Shown here one piece after another: positions 43,086 to 53,100 of a DNA stretch of 64,000 nucleotides. The notes under the pieces are model-generated. The model did no database searches and was not told the origin of the DNA. It saw only the letters and a list, made by a program, of their open reading frames with translations. This DNA is from Pseudomonadota bacterium. GTDB lineage: Bacteria > Pseudomonadota > Alphaproteobacteria > Acetobacterales > Acetobacteraceae. Position 1 is the stretch's first letter, and each line of letters starts with the position of its first letter. The stretch covers positions 1-64,000 of the forward strand of contig JAKAEC010000003.1 in NCBI GenBank assembly GCA_021818425.1, read 5' to 3'. The translations under genes were made by a program, and so were the position numbers.

Positions 43086-45788
43086 TCAGTCGCCAGCGGC
43101 CGGGTGCAAAACCACAATGCGCGCCGGCGTGGCGGCAGGCAATACTGCCGGCTTCGCGACTGCCTTGGCCGGCAACGCTGCTAGGATGGAGGTACCCACC
43201 GAGGCCAAATATGGCATGGACTGGGTGAACAGAACTACCACCCACAACCTAGTTTCCAGCGTTGCCCAATGGTGGCTGAAGCCAACCCCCAAGGCCGCAG
43301 CCCAGGTCAGCAACAGAATTACCAACTCCTCGCGAGCCATGACCAACCCCTGCACCAGGGCCGGGGCGTTCTCCATCTTTGGTGTCCGCAGGAAAGGAAG
43401 AGTGCTGGTGAACAGACCCTTCCACACTGCCTTGCCGATCGAGTGAGACAGAGCGAGCCCCGCTACTGCAGCGCCAATCCGGTCCATGAAACCGCAAGGT
43501 ACGCGACTTTTATAGAGTGCTAAAATTTGTCCGATCTTGAAAACAAACAGGCCGATGGAAGGCAGCATGAACAAGGCGATTGGGAACTCGAAGCGCACTG
43601 GGTCGAAGATCAATCCCAGCGACCAAGCTAACCCCATGGCCAAGAATACCAACCCCAGCGCATCTCCGAACCAGGGCAACCAGCCAGTGACGAAGTGCCA
43701 GCGCTGACCCGCCGTTAGATCCCGGTTAAAGGGATTGAACAGCGCCCCTGCATTGGCCCGCACGATCCGCATAGCGCCGTAAGCCCAGCGGTAGCGCTGC
43801 TTACGGAAGGCATTATAGTCGTCCGGCATCACACCCTTGCCGAAGCTTTTCTTGGAATACACAGCCTCATATCCGGCACGGAGCAGCCGCAGGCCCAACT
43901 GCGAATCCTCGGTGATGCACCACTCAGCCCAGCCATTTTCATTCAGTAGCGCTTCCTTGCGGATCAGCGTCATCGTGCCATGCTGTATAATGGCGTTCCG
44001 CTCATTGCGCGTCACCATGCCGGCATGGAAGAAGCCCGCATACTCCCAGAACATCATGCGCTTGAAGAGTGAGCCGTCATTGTCCCTGTAATCCTGCGGG
44101 GACTGGGTGAAACCCACCGCCGGGTCATTGAAGGCCGGCGCCATGGAACGCAGCCAGTCCGGATCAACCAGGTAATCGGAGTCGACCACGCCAATTACCT
44201 CAGCGTCCGGCGCCGTCTCGCGTAGGGCGAAGTTCAAGGCACCCGCCTTGTAGCCCTTGTAATTGCCAAGAGTGAAGAAGCGGAACTTAGGTCCCAGCCG
44301 CGCACAATGCTCGGCCACCGGCTCCCACACCGTGGGGTCCTTGGTATTATTGTCGATTACCAGAACCTCGAAACGGTCGTAATCAAGTGCTGCTAGACTA
44401 TCCAGCGTCTGCTTCACCATGTGCGGCGGTTCGTTGCAGATAGGCAGATGGAGCGAGACCTTGGGCAAAGTCGTACCAGCCGGAGCCGGGATTGGCTCGA
44501 AATGCCGCTTGGCGACACGGCCGAAAATGGTCTCCACCAAATCGAAACTGTCGGCAATCAGCAGGAACAGCAACATGCCCTGCCCCACCGCCAGCCCAAC
44601 CCAAACGATGGCGGCACTTATCGATAGATAGGTCTGCCCCATATTCATCAGCAGCATGGCCAGCGTGCTGGTGAAACTTTCCACCAGCGCTGCGAAGATC
44701 AGTTTGCCCGGCAAACGAATATCCGGCCGGCGGGAGAGCAGCGCCATGGTGGTCAGCAGGCTCGCTAGCGCGGCACCAACGGCGTACCAGATCCATTCCG
44801 GATGGTTCCAGACTGGCCCGGTCAGCGACCACTTCTCGTGACGGCCCAGCGTGAACATACCCCAGTAGCCGGCGGCGCGGCCCTCGAAGCTCGTCTTCCA
44901 GGGTTGGTCGAACGCCTCCATCACGAAGTAATGCAGGTGCTCCTTTTGCGCGAGGTTGAAAAAGTCGCGCAGGAAGCGGGCTTGGTTGATATTATTCGCC
45001 CGCGCAGCGCCAATGTCGATGCCATCGGATGGCCAGCCAATCTCACCGATCACAATCCTCTTGTTCGGGAAGCGGTCATGCACTTCCTGGAAACGGTACA
45101 TGGCATCTTGTACCGCAATTTTTTCAGGCACGCCTTCCCAATAGGGAAGAAGATGCACGGTGATGAAATCAACCGAATTCGCGAGCTCAGGGTGCTTTAG
45201 CCACACATGCCAGGGCTCGGCAGTGGAAACAGGAACATGCACCTGCTTCTCCACCTGATGAATATCCGCGATCAATTCCGACACCGGCAAGTCACCGCGC
45301 AGAATGGTCTCATTGCCCACCATCACCTGCTTCACATCCGGATTGGCATTGGCCACCCGCACTACCTTAGCCAGTTCCCTAGCATTGGCATTTGGGTGGC
45401 GGTCCAACCAGGCGCCCAACGTCACGTTCAGGTTCATCCCTTGCGCCAGCGCCGGTATCTGCCCCAAATCGCCTTCAACTGTATAGGTGCGGATATTATG
45501 GGTATATTTCGCCGCCAACTGCAAATCGGATTTTATCTGCGCAATGCTCGGGTATACGCCGGTCTGCGGGCTCTCGCCCTTGTGAAACGGCGAGAAGGCA
45601 AAACCACCGATCTCCCCCGTATACGCAGGGATGTTCTTCGCCGGTCGGTTGAGCCCAGCCCACAGGCCAAGCGCCACCACCCCCACACCAAGCGCTGCCG
45701 CCCAGGAACTGGCACTCGTCCAGCCCCGGCGGGCTTTGCGGGTAGAGATCAGCGCCGCCTGGCGATGAATTTGCGACTGATACGTCAT
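43086..45788 (-). CDS. GH17-like beta-1,3-glucanase domain fused to GT2 processive glycosyltransferase
   Basis: N-terminal GFAFSPFHKGESPQTGVYPS...IGEIGWPSDG; C-terminal GT2 with VDSDYLVD, TEDSQLGLRLL and QRYRWAYGAMRI. Confidence 0.87.
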   Translation of the reverse strand: MTYQSQIHRQAALISTRKARRGWTSASSWAAALGVGVVALGLWAGLNRPAKNIPAYTGEIGGFAFSPFHKGESPQTGVYPSIAQIKSDLQLAAKYTHNIRTYTVEGDLGQIPALAQGMNLNVTLGAWLDRHPNANARELAKVVRVANANPDVKQVMVGNETILRGDLPVSELIADIHQVEKQVHVPVSTAEPWHVWLKHPELANSVDFITVHLLPYWEGVPEKIAVQDAMYRFQEVHDRFPNKRIVIGEIGWPSDGIDIGAARANNINQARFLRDFFNLAQKEHLHYFVMEAFDQPWKTSFEGRAAGYWGMFTLGRHEKWSLTGPVWNHPEWIWYAVGAALASLLTTMALLSRRPDIRLPGKLIFAALVESFTSTLAMLLMNMGQTYLSISAAIVWVGLAVGQGMLLFLLIADSFDLVETIFGRVAKRHFEPIPAPAGTTLPKVSLHLPICNEPPHMVKQTLDSLAALDYDRFEVLVIDNNTKDPTVWEPVAEHCARLGPKFRFFTLGNYKGYKAGALNFALRETAPDAEVIGVVDSDYLVDPDWLRSMAPAFNDPAVGFTQSPQDYRDNDGSLFKRMMFWEYAGFFHAGMVTRNERNAIIQHGTMTLIRKEALLNENGWAEWCITEDSQLGLRLLRAGYEAVYSKKSFGKGVMPDDYNAFRKQRYRWAYGAMRIVRANAGALFNPFNRDLTAGQRWHFVTGWLPWFGDALGLVFLAMGLAWSLGLIFDPVRFEFPIALFMLPSIGLFVFKIGQILALYKSRVPCGFMDRIGAAVAGLALSHSIGKAVWKGLFTSTLPFLRTPKMENAPALVQGLVMAREELVILLLTWAAALGVGFSHHWATLETRLWVVVLFTQSMPYLASVGTSILAALPAKAVAKPAVLPAATPARIVVLHPAAGD

Positions 45789-46046
45789 GCGAGATATCCG
45801 AACTGCATTCCGGGACAAGCCCCGGATTAGGAAAGACAATCGCAATTCAGTGCGGCGCCCGGTGGGCGTGAATGTGGCCCAACTAAGGCAAACAAAATTT
45901 AATCTTGTAACATTATTTTTTATTGTGGGAAATATTATGTATGTTTTTCAATACATTATGGTGCCCGCCCCCAATCGTCCCCTAAATTACAACGCGGCTG
46001 CCGCGTAATAATCGCACGAGCCACGAAACCACGCTAAAAGCAGTAC

Positions 46047-47339
46047 ATGCCACTGATTCTGCAGCTCACCATTTTGGCGCTTCTGATTCTCCTTAATGGC
46101 GCCTTCGCGCTCGCGGAACTGGCATTGGTATCTTCCCGCCGCGCCATGCTAACTCTGTTAGAGCGCCAAGGCTTGCGCGGCGCCACCAGAGCGCGCCTGC
46201 TGGCAGATGACCCGCAAAGCTTCCTTCCTACAATCCAGTTCGGTATCACGCTTGTTGGCATCCTTACCGGCGCGCTTGGCGGCACCCAACTAGGCGAGCG
46301 CATGCAAGGGCCACTAAGCCATATACCCTATATCGCGCCTTACGCCGCGCCACTGAGCGTGGCGTTTACCGTGCTGGTCATTACCTACCTCACACTGGTG
46401 TTCGGGGAGCTTGTGCCTAAACAGCTTGCCTTACGTCATCCCGAACGCCTAGCCTTGCTGGTTTCTGGCCCAGTCGCAGTGCTTGCTGGGGCCGTTTCAC
46501 CGGTCATCTGGCTGTTGAGCAAAACTACCCATATCGTGTTGCGGTTGTTCGGGCCCACACCAGATGACCGACGCGGGGTTTCAGAAGAAGAACTGAAAGC
46601 CCTGCTGGTAGAAGGAGCCGAAACCGGTGTGCTGGAGACCGAGGAGCGCGACATCATCGAGCGAGTGCTACGCCTCGCGGACAAGCCAGTGCGCGCGATC
46701 ATGACGCCACGCACCGAAATCATCTGGCTAGACCGCTCAGCCGCAAGGGAAGACATTATCGCGCGGCTGCGCGCCGCCTCGCATTCGCGTTTTGTGGTCT
46801 GCGACGGCTCGGTGGACAACGTTGCCGGCATCATATTGTCAAAAGACGTGCTGGACCGGCTGCTGGACAACCGCGAAGGTCCCATTATTTCGCCGGTGCT
46901 TCGCCAGCCTATGGCGATTCCCGACTCCGTCTCCGCCCTTGACGCGTTAGACAGGCTGAAAGCCGATGACCTTGGCATGGCGCTGGTCTTCGATGAATAC
47001 GGCAGTTTCGAAGGCGTTGTGACTGCAGCCGACGTGCTGGAAGCCATAGTCGGCGACGCCGAAGATACGGGTCCGTCTTCGTATATCGAACCGTTGCCCG
47101 ACTCATCTTACGAGCTGGACGGGCTAACTCCGGTCGATGAAATTAAGGCCCGGCTGCATCTACCGAATCTGCCCAAAGAAGGCAGCTATCATACGCTGGG
47201 CGGGCTGGTTCTGGCGCTGCTCTTGCGCCCCGCTGCCAAGGGCGATGCCATCATGTTCGGCGGCTGGAAATTCGAGGTCTTGGGGCTGGATGGAAGGAGG
47301 ATCGAGCGCGTTAAGGTCGTGAAAGGCGCCGTCGACTAG
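46047..47339 (+). CDS. CNNM/CorC (HlyC) family transporter-associated protein
   Basis: DUF21 TM domain, CBS pair (RAIMTPRTEIIWLD), C-terminal CorC_HlyC domain. Confidence 0.9.
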   Translation: MPLILQLTILALLILLNGAFALAELALVSSRRAMLTLLERQGLRGATRARLLADDPQSFLPTIQFGITLVGILTGALGGTQLGERMQGPLSHIPYIAPYAAPLSVAFTVLVITYLTLVFGELVPKQLALRHPERLALLVSGPVAVLAGAVSPVIWLLSKTTHIVLRLFGPTPDDRRGVSEEELKALLVEGAETGVLETEERDIIERVLRLADKPVRAIMTPRTEIIWLDRSAAREDIIARLRAASHSRFVVCDGSVDNVAGIILSKDVLDRLLDNREGPIISPVLRQPMAIPDSVSALDALDRLKADDLGMALVFDEYGSFEGVVTAADVLEAIVGDAEDTGPSSYIEPLPDSSYELDGLTPVDEIKARLHLPNLPKEGSYHTLGGLVLALLLRPAAKGDAIMFGGWKFEVLGLDGRRIERVKVVKGAVD

Positions 47340-47454
47340 CTGCCCGCCCGCGCCAGAGCGCGGCAACATCCAGTTGCCTCCCGTGCCTGTGTTTTATAGA
47401 CCGCTTCAGACACAAGTTGATTTGCGCGGCGGACCCATCTTGTACCATCCGACT

Positions 47455-48390
47455 CTAAATGCCCAGTCCGGTCGCGGCTTCCAACTTTGCCTCCCGGCGG
47501 GCCTGCCGGGCTTTCATCCGCTCAATCTCCTTGGCCGCCTGTATCAACCCTAGGAGCAGTTGCGCACTTACCTCCACCATGCGGCCGACTCGTTCATCCT
47601 CAGGCAATTTGCGCCACGCATTGGCTTGCTTGCGCAACTCCGGCGGCAGATGCGCGACCGCTTCCTCGACGCTCGCAAAAACATGGTCCACCGTTTTGCG
47701 TGATGGCCGGGGTTTGCGCGGCGCCGCCTTGGTCAAGCGCCAGCGTCCTTCCTGCCTTGCTTCATCCAGTTGCCGGGCTAACACGTCGGCCGCTGCTTCC
47801 CCATGCTCCAGTAATGCTGCGATCGCTGCATCCGCCGAAACATGTTTGCTACGCACCAGCGCATGCACCCGCGGCTCCGCCTGAGCAAGCAACAGCATTT
47901 GCTGCACCCGTGCCACGCTCTTACCCTGCGATGACGCGATCCCCTCCACGCTGAAGCCCATATCCTGCAGCCGAGAATACCCGCGCGCCACATCAAGCGT
48001 TTCCAGCTTCAAGCCCTGGGCAGAACGAAGCATTACCTCCACGCGCTCGGTGTCATTTCCTCGGAAGGGAATCACGCTGACCAGTGAAATCCGTGCGCCA
48101 CGGGCAATAGCCATTCGCAACCCCCGACGGCGACAATGTCCTTCGATTACAACAATCCGCCCATCCGCCAGCGCGCGCACCACCATCGGCGGTACGTAAC
48201 GGTCTTGCATGTAGGATACACAAAAAGCCTCTATGTGCTCTGTGACTTTCGGGTCGTCGTAATACCGCAGGTTAAACCCGTCCTCCTCTTCTATCAGAAG
48301 CGGGTCGATCTGATACAAATATAATTTCCGATTTTCCTGTGCCTGCGCCTCGGCCGTGAAGCTCTGCAGCGGCTTGACCACGAATGCCAT
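47455..48390 (-). CDS. ParB N-terminal-domain protein (orphan, no adjacent ParA)
   Basis: LRYYDDPKVTEHIEAFCVSYMQDRYVPPMVVRALADGRIVVIEGHCRRRGLRMAIARG followed by an HTH-like region. Confidence 0.78.
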   Translation of the reverse strand: MAFVVKPLQSFTAEAQAQENRKLYLYQIDPLLIEEEDGFNLRYYDDPKVTEHIEAFCVSYMQDRYVPPMVVRALADGRIVVIEGHCRRRGLRMAIARGARISLVSVIPFRGNDTERVEVMLRSAQGLKLETLDVARGYSRLQDMGFSVEGIASSQGKSVARVQQMLLLAQAEPRVHALVRSKHVSADAAIAALLEHGEAAADVLARQLDEARQEGRWRLTKAAPRKPRPSRKTVDHVFASVEEAVAHLPPELRKQANAWRKLPEDERVGRMVEVSAQLLLGLIQAAKEIERMKARQARREAKLEAATGLGI

Positions 48391-48567
48391 GCAATCCCAC
48401 CATCAAACATTTTGTCCGGTCACGCGGACTTTGCCGCGCAAGGTCATTGCAAGATTTATGCGGCTTCCAGGTTGCCTCTTTATTAACCAGATCAATATTG
48501 TGGTAAGTCGAATCACAAGTCTGACCTACCCCAATGGAATTGCTCACGAAGGCGGAATTGGCGCAGC

Positions 48568-49551
48568 CTACATCCAAGGTGGCGTCGGCAGGTTTTTGGA
48601 CTTCAGGAATTCTGGATTGAATAGCTTGCTTTGGTAACGCGCTCCTCCATCGCATAACATGGTCACAATGGTGTGGCCGGGCCCCATTTCGCGCGCCACA
48701 CGAATCGCCGCCGCCACATTTACCCCCGCCGAGCCGCCGACGGAAATGCCTTCATGAATCATGAGGTCGTAAACCTGCTCCAGAGCCTCTGGGTCCGCGA
48801 TTCTCACCGCATCGTCGATCGGGGCACCGTTCAAGTTCCCTGGCACGCGAGACTGGCCGATGCCCTCGGTAATGGAAGAGCCCGTAACAGTCAGGTCGCC
48901 ACACTTCACCCAGCCGTAAAGCCCGCTCCCCTCCGGGTCTGCCAGCACGATCCTCACCTTTGGCTTGCGCGCCTTCAAGGCAAACCCCACCCCGGCCAGC
49001 GTTCCGCCGGTGCCGCAGGCGCAGGTAAATGCATCCACCCGGCCGCCGGTCTGTGCCCATATCTCCGGCCCAGTAGTTTCGCTGTGGGCCTCGCGGTTGG
49101 CTAAGTTATCGAATTGATTGGCCCACACAGCCCCCAGCTCCTCAGCTAGCCGACGCGAAACATGCACGTAATTTCCTGGGTCCTTGAACGGCTTTGCCGG
49201 CACCAACCGCAAATCCGCGCCGATCATCCGTAAAAAATCAATCTTCTCCTGGCTTTGGGTCTCCGGCATCACGATTACACTCTTGTAGCCCAGTGCATTG
49301 GCCACAAGCGTAATGCCAATGCCGGTATTGCCGGCCGTGCCCTCCACGATCGTGCCGCCCGACCTCAGCACACCACGGGCCTCAGCATCGCGAATGATCG
49401 CTAGCCCCGCCCTGTCCTTCACTGAGCCGCCCGGCGAGCAGAATTCCGCCTTTCCCAGAATCTCGCAGCCCGTGGCGGCCGACGCCCGTTTGAGCCTGAT
49501 GATAGGGGTATTGCCAATCGCCCCGATCAGCCCGTCCGCCACTGTTTCCAT
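48568..49551 (-). CDS. cysK: Cysteine synthase A family protein
   Basis: IGNTPIIRLKRASAATGCEILGKAEFCSPGGSVKDRAGLAII, EGTAGNTGIGI, CGTGGTLAGVG. Confidence 0.88.
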   Translation of the reverse strand: METVADGLIGAIGNTPIIRLKRASAATGCEILGKAEFCSPGGSVKDRAGLAIIRDAEARGVLRSGGTIVEGTAGNTGIGITLVANALGYKSVIVMPETQSQEKIDFLRMIGADLRLVPAKPFKDPGNYVHVSRRLAEELGAVWANQFDNLANREAHSETTGPEIWAQTGGRVDAFTCACGTGGTLAGVGFALKARKPKVRIVLADPEGSGLYGWVKCGDLTVTGSSITEGIGQSRVPGNLNGAPIDDAVRIADPEALEQVYDLMIHEGISVGGSAGVNVAAAIRVAREMGPGHTIVTMLCDGGARYQSKLFNPEFLKSKNLPTPPWM

Positions 49552-49604
49552 CTATAACGCTCCTCGCTATGCTGGCACCAAAAGATACGTTGCCGGAGGA
49601 TATT

Positions 49605-50015
49605 ATGATCGAAGACGTGTCACCGCGACAGGTCTGGGAAGCGTTGATGAGCAATCCGGACGCGGTTTTGTGCGATGTCCGCACCAATGCCGAGTGGAGC
49701 TTCGTCGGTCTTCCTGACCTAACCCAGACGGGCAAACAGCCAGTACTGGTCCAATGGCAAGTATTTCCCACGATGCAGCCCAATCCGAAATTCCTGGACA
49801 CACTGACCGCGGCGCATGTTGGGCATGATGCGTATGTGTATTTCATCTGCCGCTCCGGCGTGCGCAGCTTGGCCGCTGCCCAAGCCGCCAAGGCGGTGGG
49901 ATACAAGCGCGTATACAATGTGAAGGATGGATTTGAGGGGCCAACTGACCCACGCGGACATCGGGGTACCGTAGCGGGGTGGAAGGCAGAGGGGCTGCCC
50001 TGGCGGCAGGGCTGA
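49605..50015 (+). CDS. Rhodanese-like domain protein
   Basis: NPDAVLCDVRTNAEWSFVGLP, YFICRSGVRSLAAAQAA catalytic loop. Confidence 0.88.
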   Translation: MIEDVSPRQVWEALMSNPDAVLCDVRTNAEWSFVGLPDLTQTGKQPVLVQWQVFPTMQPNPKFLDTLTAAHVGHDAYVYFICRSGVRSLAAAQAAKAVGYKRVYNVKDGFEGPTDPRGHRGTVAGWKAEGLPWRQG

Positions 50016-50233
50016 GTACTTAGGCTTTCGAGACTTTCATCTTGGTTTCAAAGGACTTTATTTCGATATAAATACAGTATGCTTCTCAAAAAAAATCCGC
50101 CTGCAGTATTTCAATAATTCTACTGAATGAACCTGCAAGAGAGCTTAGTAGCGCCACCACTGCCACCTGCAGGATAGCGCGCGCCTCGTGATCTCTTGGT
50201 GTAATTCGGCATAGGCAAACTTACTCCTGCGAT

Positions 50234-50681
50234 CTATAGTAAGGGAAGACGGAACTTACCATCGACCGTACGGACTTCCGCGATGTCGATATGAATGTGG
50301 CTGTTCAGATAAATCCGAACTTGCACTTTATTCCTTTTCCGTCCTTGATATCTGGTGATCGAGAAATGCCGTGGCTACAGGCAAAAAATCCGATGAAAAG
50401 CGCATAAGATGCGAGGTGGCGACCTAGAGCAGTGCAAAGGCAATCGTCCAGAGGCTGCGGCATATGTCAGCACAAAGCGACGAGAATAGCTTCGTCCTCT
50501 GCCGAGCGGGACGCTTTTTTAGCTCTTTCCAGGCAGTTGTAGATCGGCAGCTAAGTTGCGTTGCTCCCATTCGGCCACGGTCTTATGATTTATCCGGTAG
50601 CGCGCCGTCAGAATTTTCAGGCTTTCTGACGAAGATATATCATTCGACGCAGCCCTCTGTCGTTGTGGTATGGTCATGGAG
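50234..50681 (-). pseudogene. Degraded IS481-like transposase relic
   Basis: Across shifting frames on the minus strand: LHDHTTTTEG, GLRRMI, SSSESLKILTARYRINHKTVAEWEQRNLAADL, SAEDEAILVAL, PQPLDDCL, HGISRSPDIKDGKG, IHIDIAEVRTVDGKF; colinear with IS481-type transposase N-terminal half. Confidence 0.82.
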
Positions 50682-51001
50682 AAGCTAGACCATGGGGCAT
50701 CACTCTCTTCCTTGGATAAGATTTCACCATTAAACCACGGGATCAAATATATAATCCAATATGATCGCCAATTGAACACAGAATTGCCAACTACATCACC
50801 TCCGCTATTTATTTTATATTAGAAACAACACTTTTCTTAATGATGAGTGCTTTCGAAAAGCATTCAAATTTTCAAACCCAATAAAATCAGAAGTTTTTGC
50901 CTTAGCGAATATGTCAATGAAAACATTTATAATATTCGAATCGATATCAAATCCTTATATGATACCTTATGGCACATAAACAAAGACTTCCATATTTAAA
51001 A

Positions 51002-51030
51002 AAAGGCGGGCAAACCGCCCGCCTTTTTCT
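51002..51030 (-). terminator. Terminator downstream of mscS-like gene
   Basis: AAAGGCGGGC-AAACC-GCCCGCCTTT perfect 10-bp stem, T-rich on both strands. Confidence 0.82.
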
Positions 51031-51902
51031 TATAGAACTTTATTTTCCTCATCATTCTTCTTAGACAATTCAATCGGATTCACAAATGTAATCGTTCGAT
51101 TAGGGAAAGGAATTTCAATTCCTGCTTCATCTAGGGAAAGCTTGATCTGTTCGGTAATCTCGCATTTCGTCACCCACCAGTCAGAGCCCTTCGTCCACAC
51201 ACGAAACACGAAATCTACCGAGCTTTCTCCTAACTCCTTCACCTTAATAAACGGCGCCGGATCAGTCAGCACGCGCGGATCGCTTCCCGCCACTTGTGCC
51301 AGTATGGCCGAGGCCCGCCTCAGATCGCAACCATATGAAACGCCAATGGTCATGTCGATCAAACGATTTTGAACGTTGGAATAATTTGTGATGGAAGCAG
51401 CCCACACATCCTTGTTTGGCACAAGAACTTGCAGCCCGTCATAGGTCTTCAACTCGGTATAGAACAAGCTCACATCCAGTACTGTCCCCGCCTGAGAGGA
51501 AACCTGCACGTAGTTCCCAGTACGGAATGGACGAAATAGAATCAGCATAATCCCGGCGGCAAGATTACTGAGCGTACCCTGCACTGCCAACCCAACAGCC
51601 AAGCCTGCGGCGCCCAGCATGGCTATCAACGAGGCGGTCTGAATACCAAACCTGTTAAGAACAAAGATAATGGCAAACGCCATCACCAAATATCTTGCAA
51701 TTGTACCAAAGAAACGAAACAGCGTCTCGTCAAGGTGCGCGCTTTTCCGTGAATATGAAACAATATGGTGGTGCAGCGCCCGCGCTCCAAAATGCGCCAC
51801 CAGAAGGATGACGATTGCATATACAATATTCAGAAAAAACACCTCAATGGAGTGAACTGTTCCCGCAGTGACCAGGGTCGATACGGAATGATTCACAGTC
51901 AT
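51030..51902 (-). CDS. Small-conductance mechanosensitive channel (MscS family)
   Basis: MLGAAGLAVGLAVQGTLSNLAAGIMLILFRPFRTGNYVQV. Confidence 0.93.
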   Translation of the reverse strand: MTVNHSVSTLVTAGTVHSIEVFFLNIVYAIVILLVAHFGARALHHHIVSYSRKSAHLDETLFRFFGTIARYLVMAFAIIFVLNRFGIQTASLIAMLGAAGLAVGLAVQGTLSNLAAGIMLILFRPFRTGNYVQVSSQAGTVLDVSLFYTELKTYDGLQVLVPNKDVWAASITNYSNVQNRLIDMTIGVSYGCDLRRASAILAQVAGSDPRVLTDPAPFIKVKELGESSVDFVFRVWTKGSDWWVTKCEITEQIKLSLDEAGIEIPFPNRTITFVNPIELSKKNDEENKVL

Positions 51903-52011
51903 TCTGATCTCCTTTCTAAAAGTTTTGATCCGTTTATACTACGAACCTGTAAGTACGCAGGCAACGAACACAAAAACCCATCAAAAACAACAAGGATTCA
52001 CAAAGAAAAAA

Positions 52012-53100
52012 TCAGTATCCGGTAGAACTGAAAATCACTACGCTCTCCACATTCTCTGAAAATGGAAATTGGTCAATCGGCATTGCCGCCAGAATTTTAT
52101 ATCTCGCTCGCCGTAACAATCCTGCATCATACGCCAGCGCCTCTGGGTTGCAACTCACGTAAATTATCCGGGCCACACCTGCGCCTGCCAAGAATTGCAT
52201 TTGCGTTGCGGCTCCGGCGAAAGGCGGATCCAACACCACCGCATCGGCACCTTTAAAATCCTTGGTTAGCAGCGGCCGACGATGCAAGTCCCGATGCGTC
52301 ACCGTCACGCGCCCCGCCAGCCCCGCAGCCCGTGCGGCCTTGTCAGCAGCGCAAACCGCCGACTCATCCCCCTCATAGGCTTCCACACGGGCATGCTGGG
52401 CCAAAGCAAAGCTCAGCGTGCCGCACCCTGCATAAAGCTCAATAATCCGACTCTTGCTCCGCAGCTTCGGCAACCCAGCCAGCATGGCGGCAATTATCGC
52501 CGCTTCTCCTTCCGGACTCGCCTGAAGAAAACCTCCGGGCGGCGGCGTTACCTTGACCCCCGCGAAATCTAACACCGGATTTGCCAGCACAATCACCGGC
52601 TCCGGCAAGCTCTTCGGCTCAGCCACGCAGAGGCGCGGCACGCCGTGCTCCTGCACAAAGGCAATTAGGCGGGCGCGGTCCGGCTGGGTCAACGCAGCAT
52701 CGGAGCGGAGCAGAATGTCGGGCCCGTTATCGAGCCAATTGATCACCACCGATGCCTTGCACCGGAAGGCATGCAGGCTGCGCAACACCCCCCGAAGGGG
52801 CGGCAGCAATGGCAGAAAACCTGGGTGCAACAGTGCGCATTCCCGCATGTCCACTACGTCGGACGAACGCCTGCGATGTAGCCCGAGCGCAACCTCTGCC
52901 CCCTTGCGGCTGGCGGCCAGATCCACCCGACGACGGTTGCACAGGGGCACCGCCACCAGCGGCGCCACGTCAGCGTTGTTATAGCCCGCGCGGGCCAGGG
53001 CATTTATTAGTACGACGCGCTTGTCTGGCTGGTTGCGGTCATTGCTGGCGCACCCCCCGCAAACACCAAAATGCGCACAATGCGACATCGTAAGGCTCAA
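52012..53100 (-). CDS. Class I SAM-dependent RNA methyltransferase (TrmA/RlmD-like)
   Basis: CAHFGVCGGC Fe-S-like cysteines, IIELYAGCGTLSFALAQ, VVLDPPFAGA, IIYVSCNPEALA. Confidence 0.87.
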   Translation of the reverse strand: MSLTMSHCAHFGVCGGCASNDRNQPDKRVVLINALARAGYNNADVAPLVAVPLCNRRRVDLAASRKGAEVALGLHRRRSSDVVDMRECALLHPGFLPLLPPLRGVLRSLHAFRCKASVVINWLDNGPDILLRSDAALTQPDRARLIAFVQEHGVPRLCVAEPKSLPEPVIVLANPVLDFAGVKVTPPPGGFLQASPEGEAAIIAAMLAGLPKLRSKSRIIELYAGCGTLSFALAQHARVEAYEGDESAVCAADKAARAAGLAGRVTVTHRDLHRRPLLTKDFKGADAVVLDPPFAGAATQMQFLAGAGVARIIYVSCNPEALAYDAGLLRRARYKILAAMPIDQFPFSENVESVVIFSSTGY

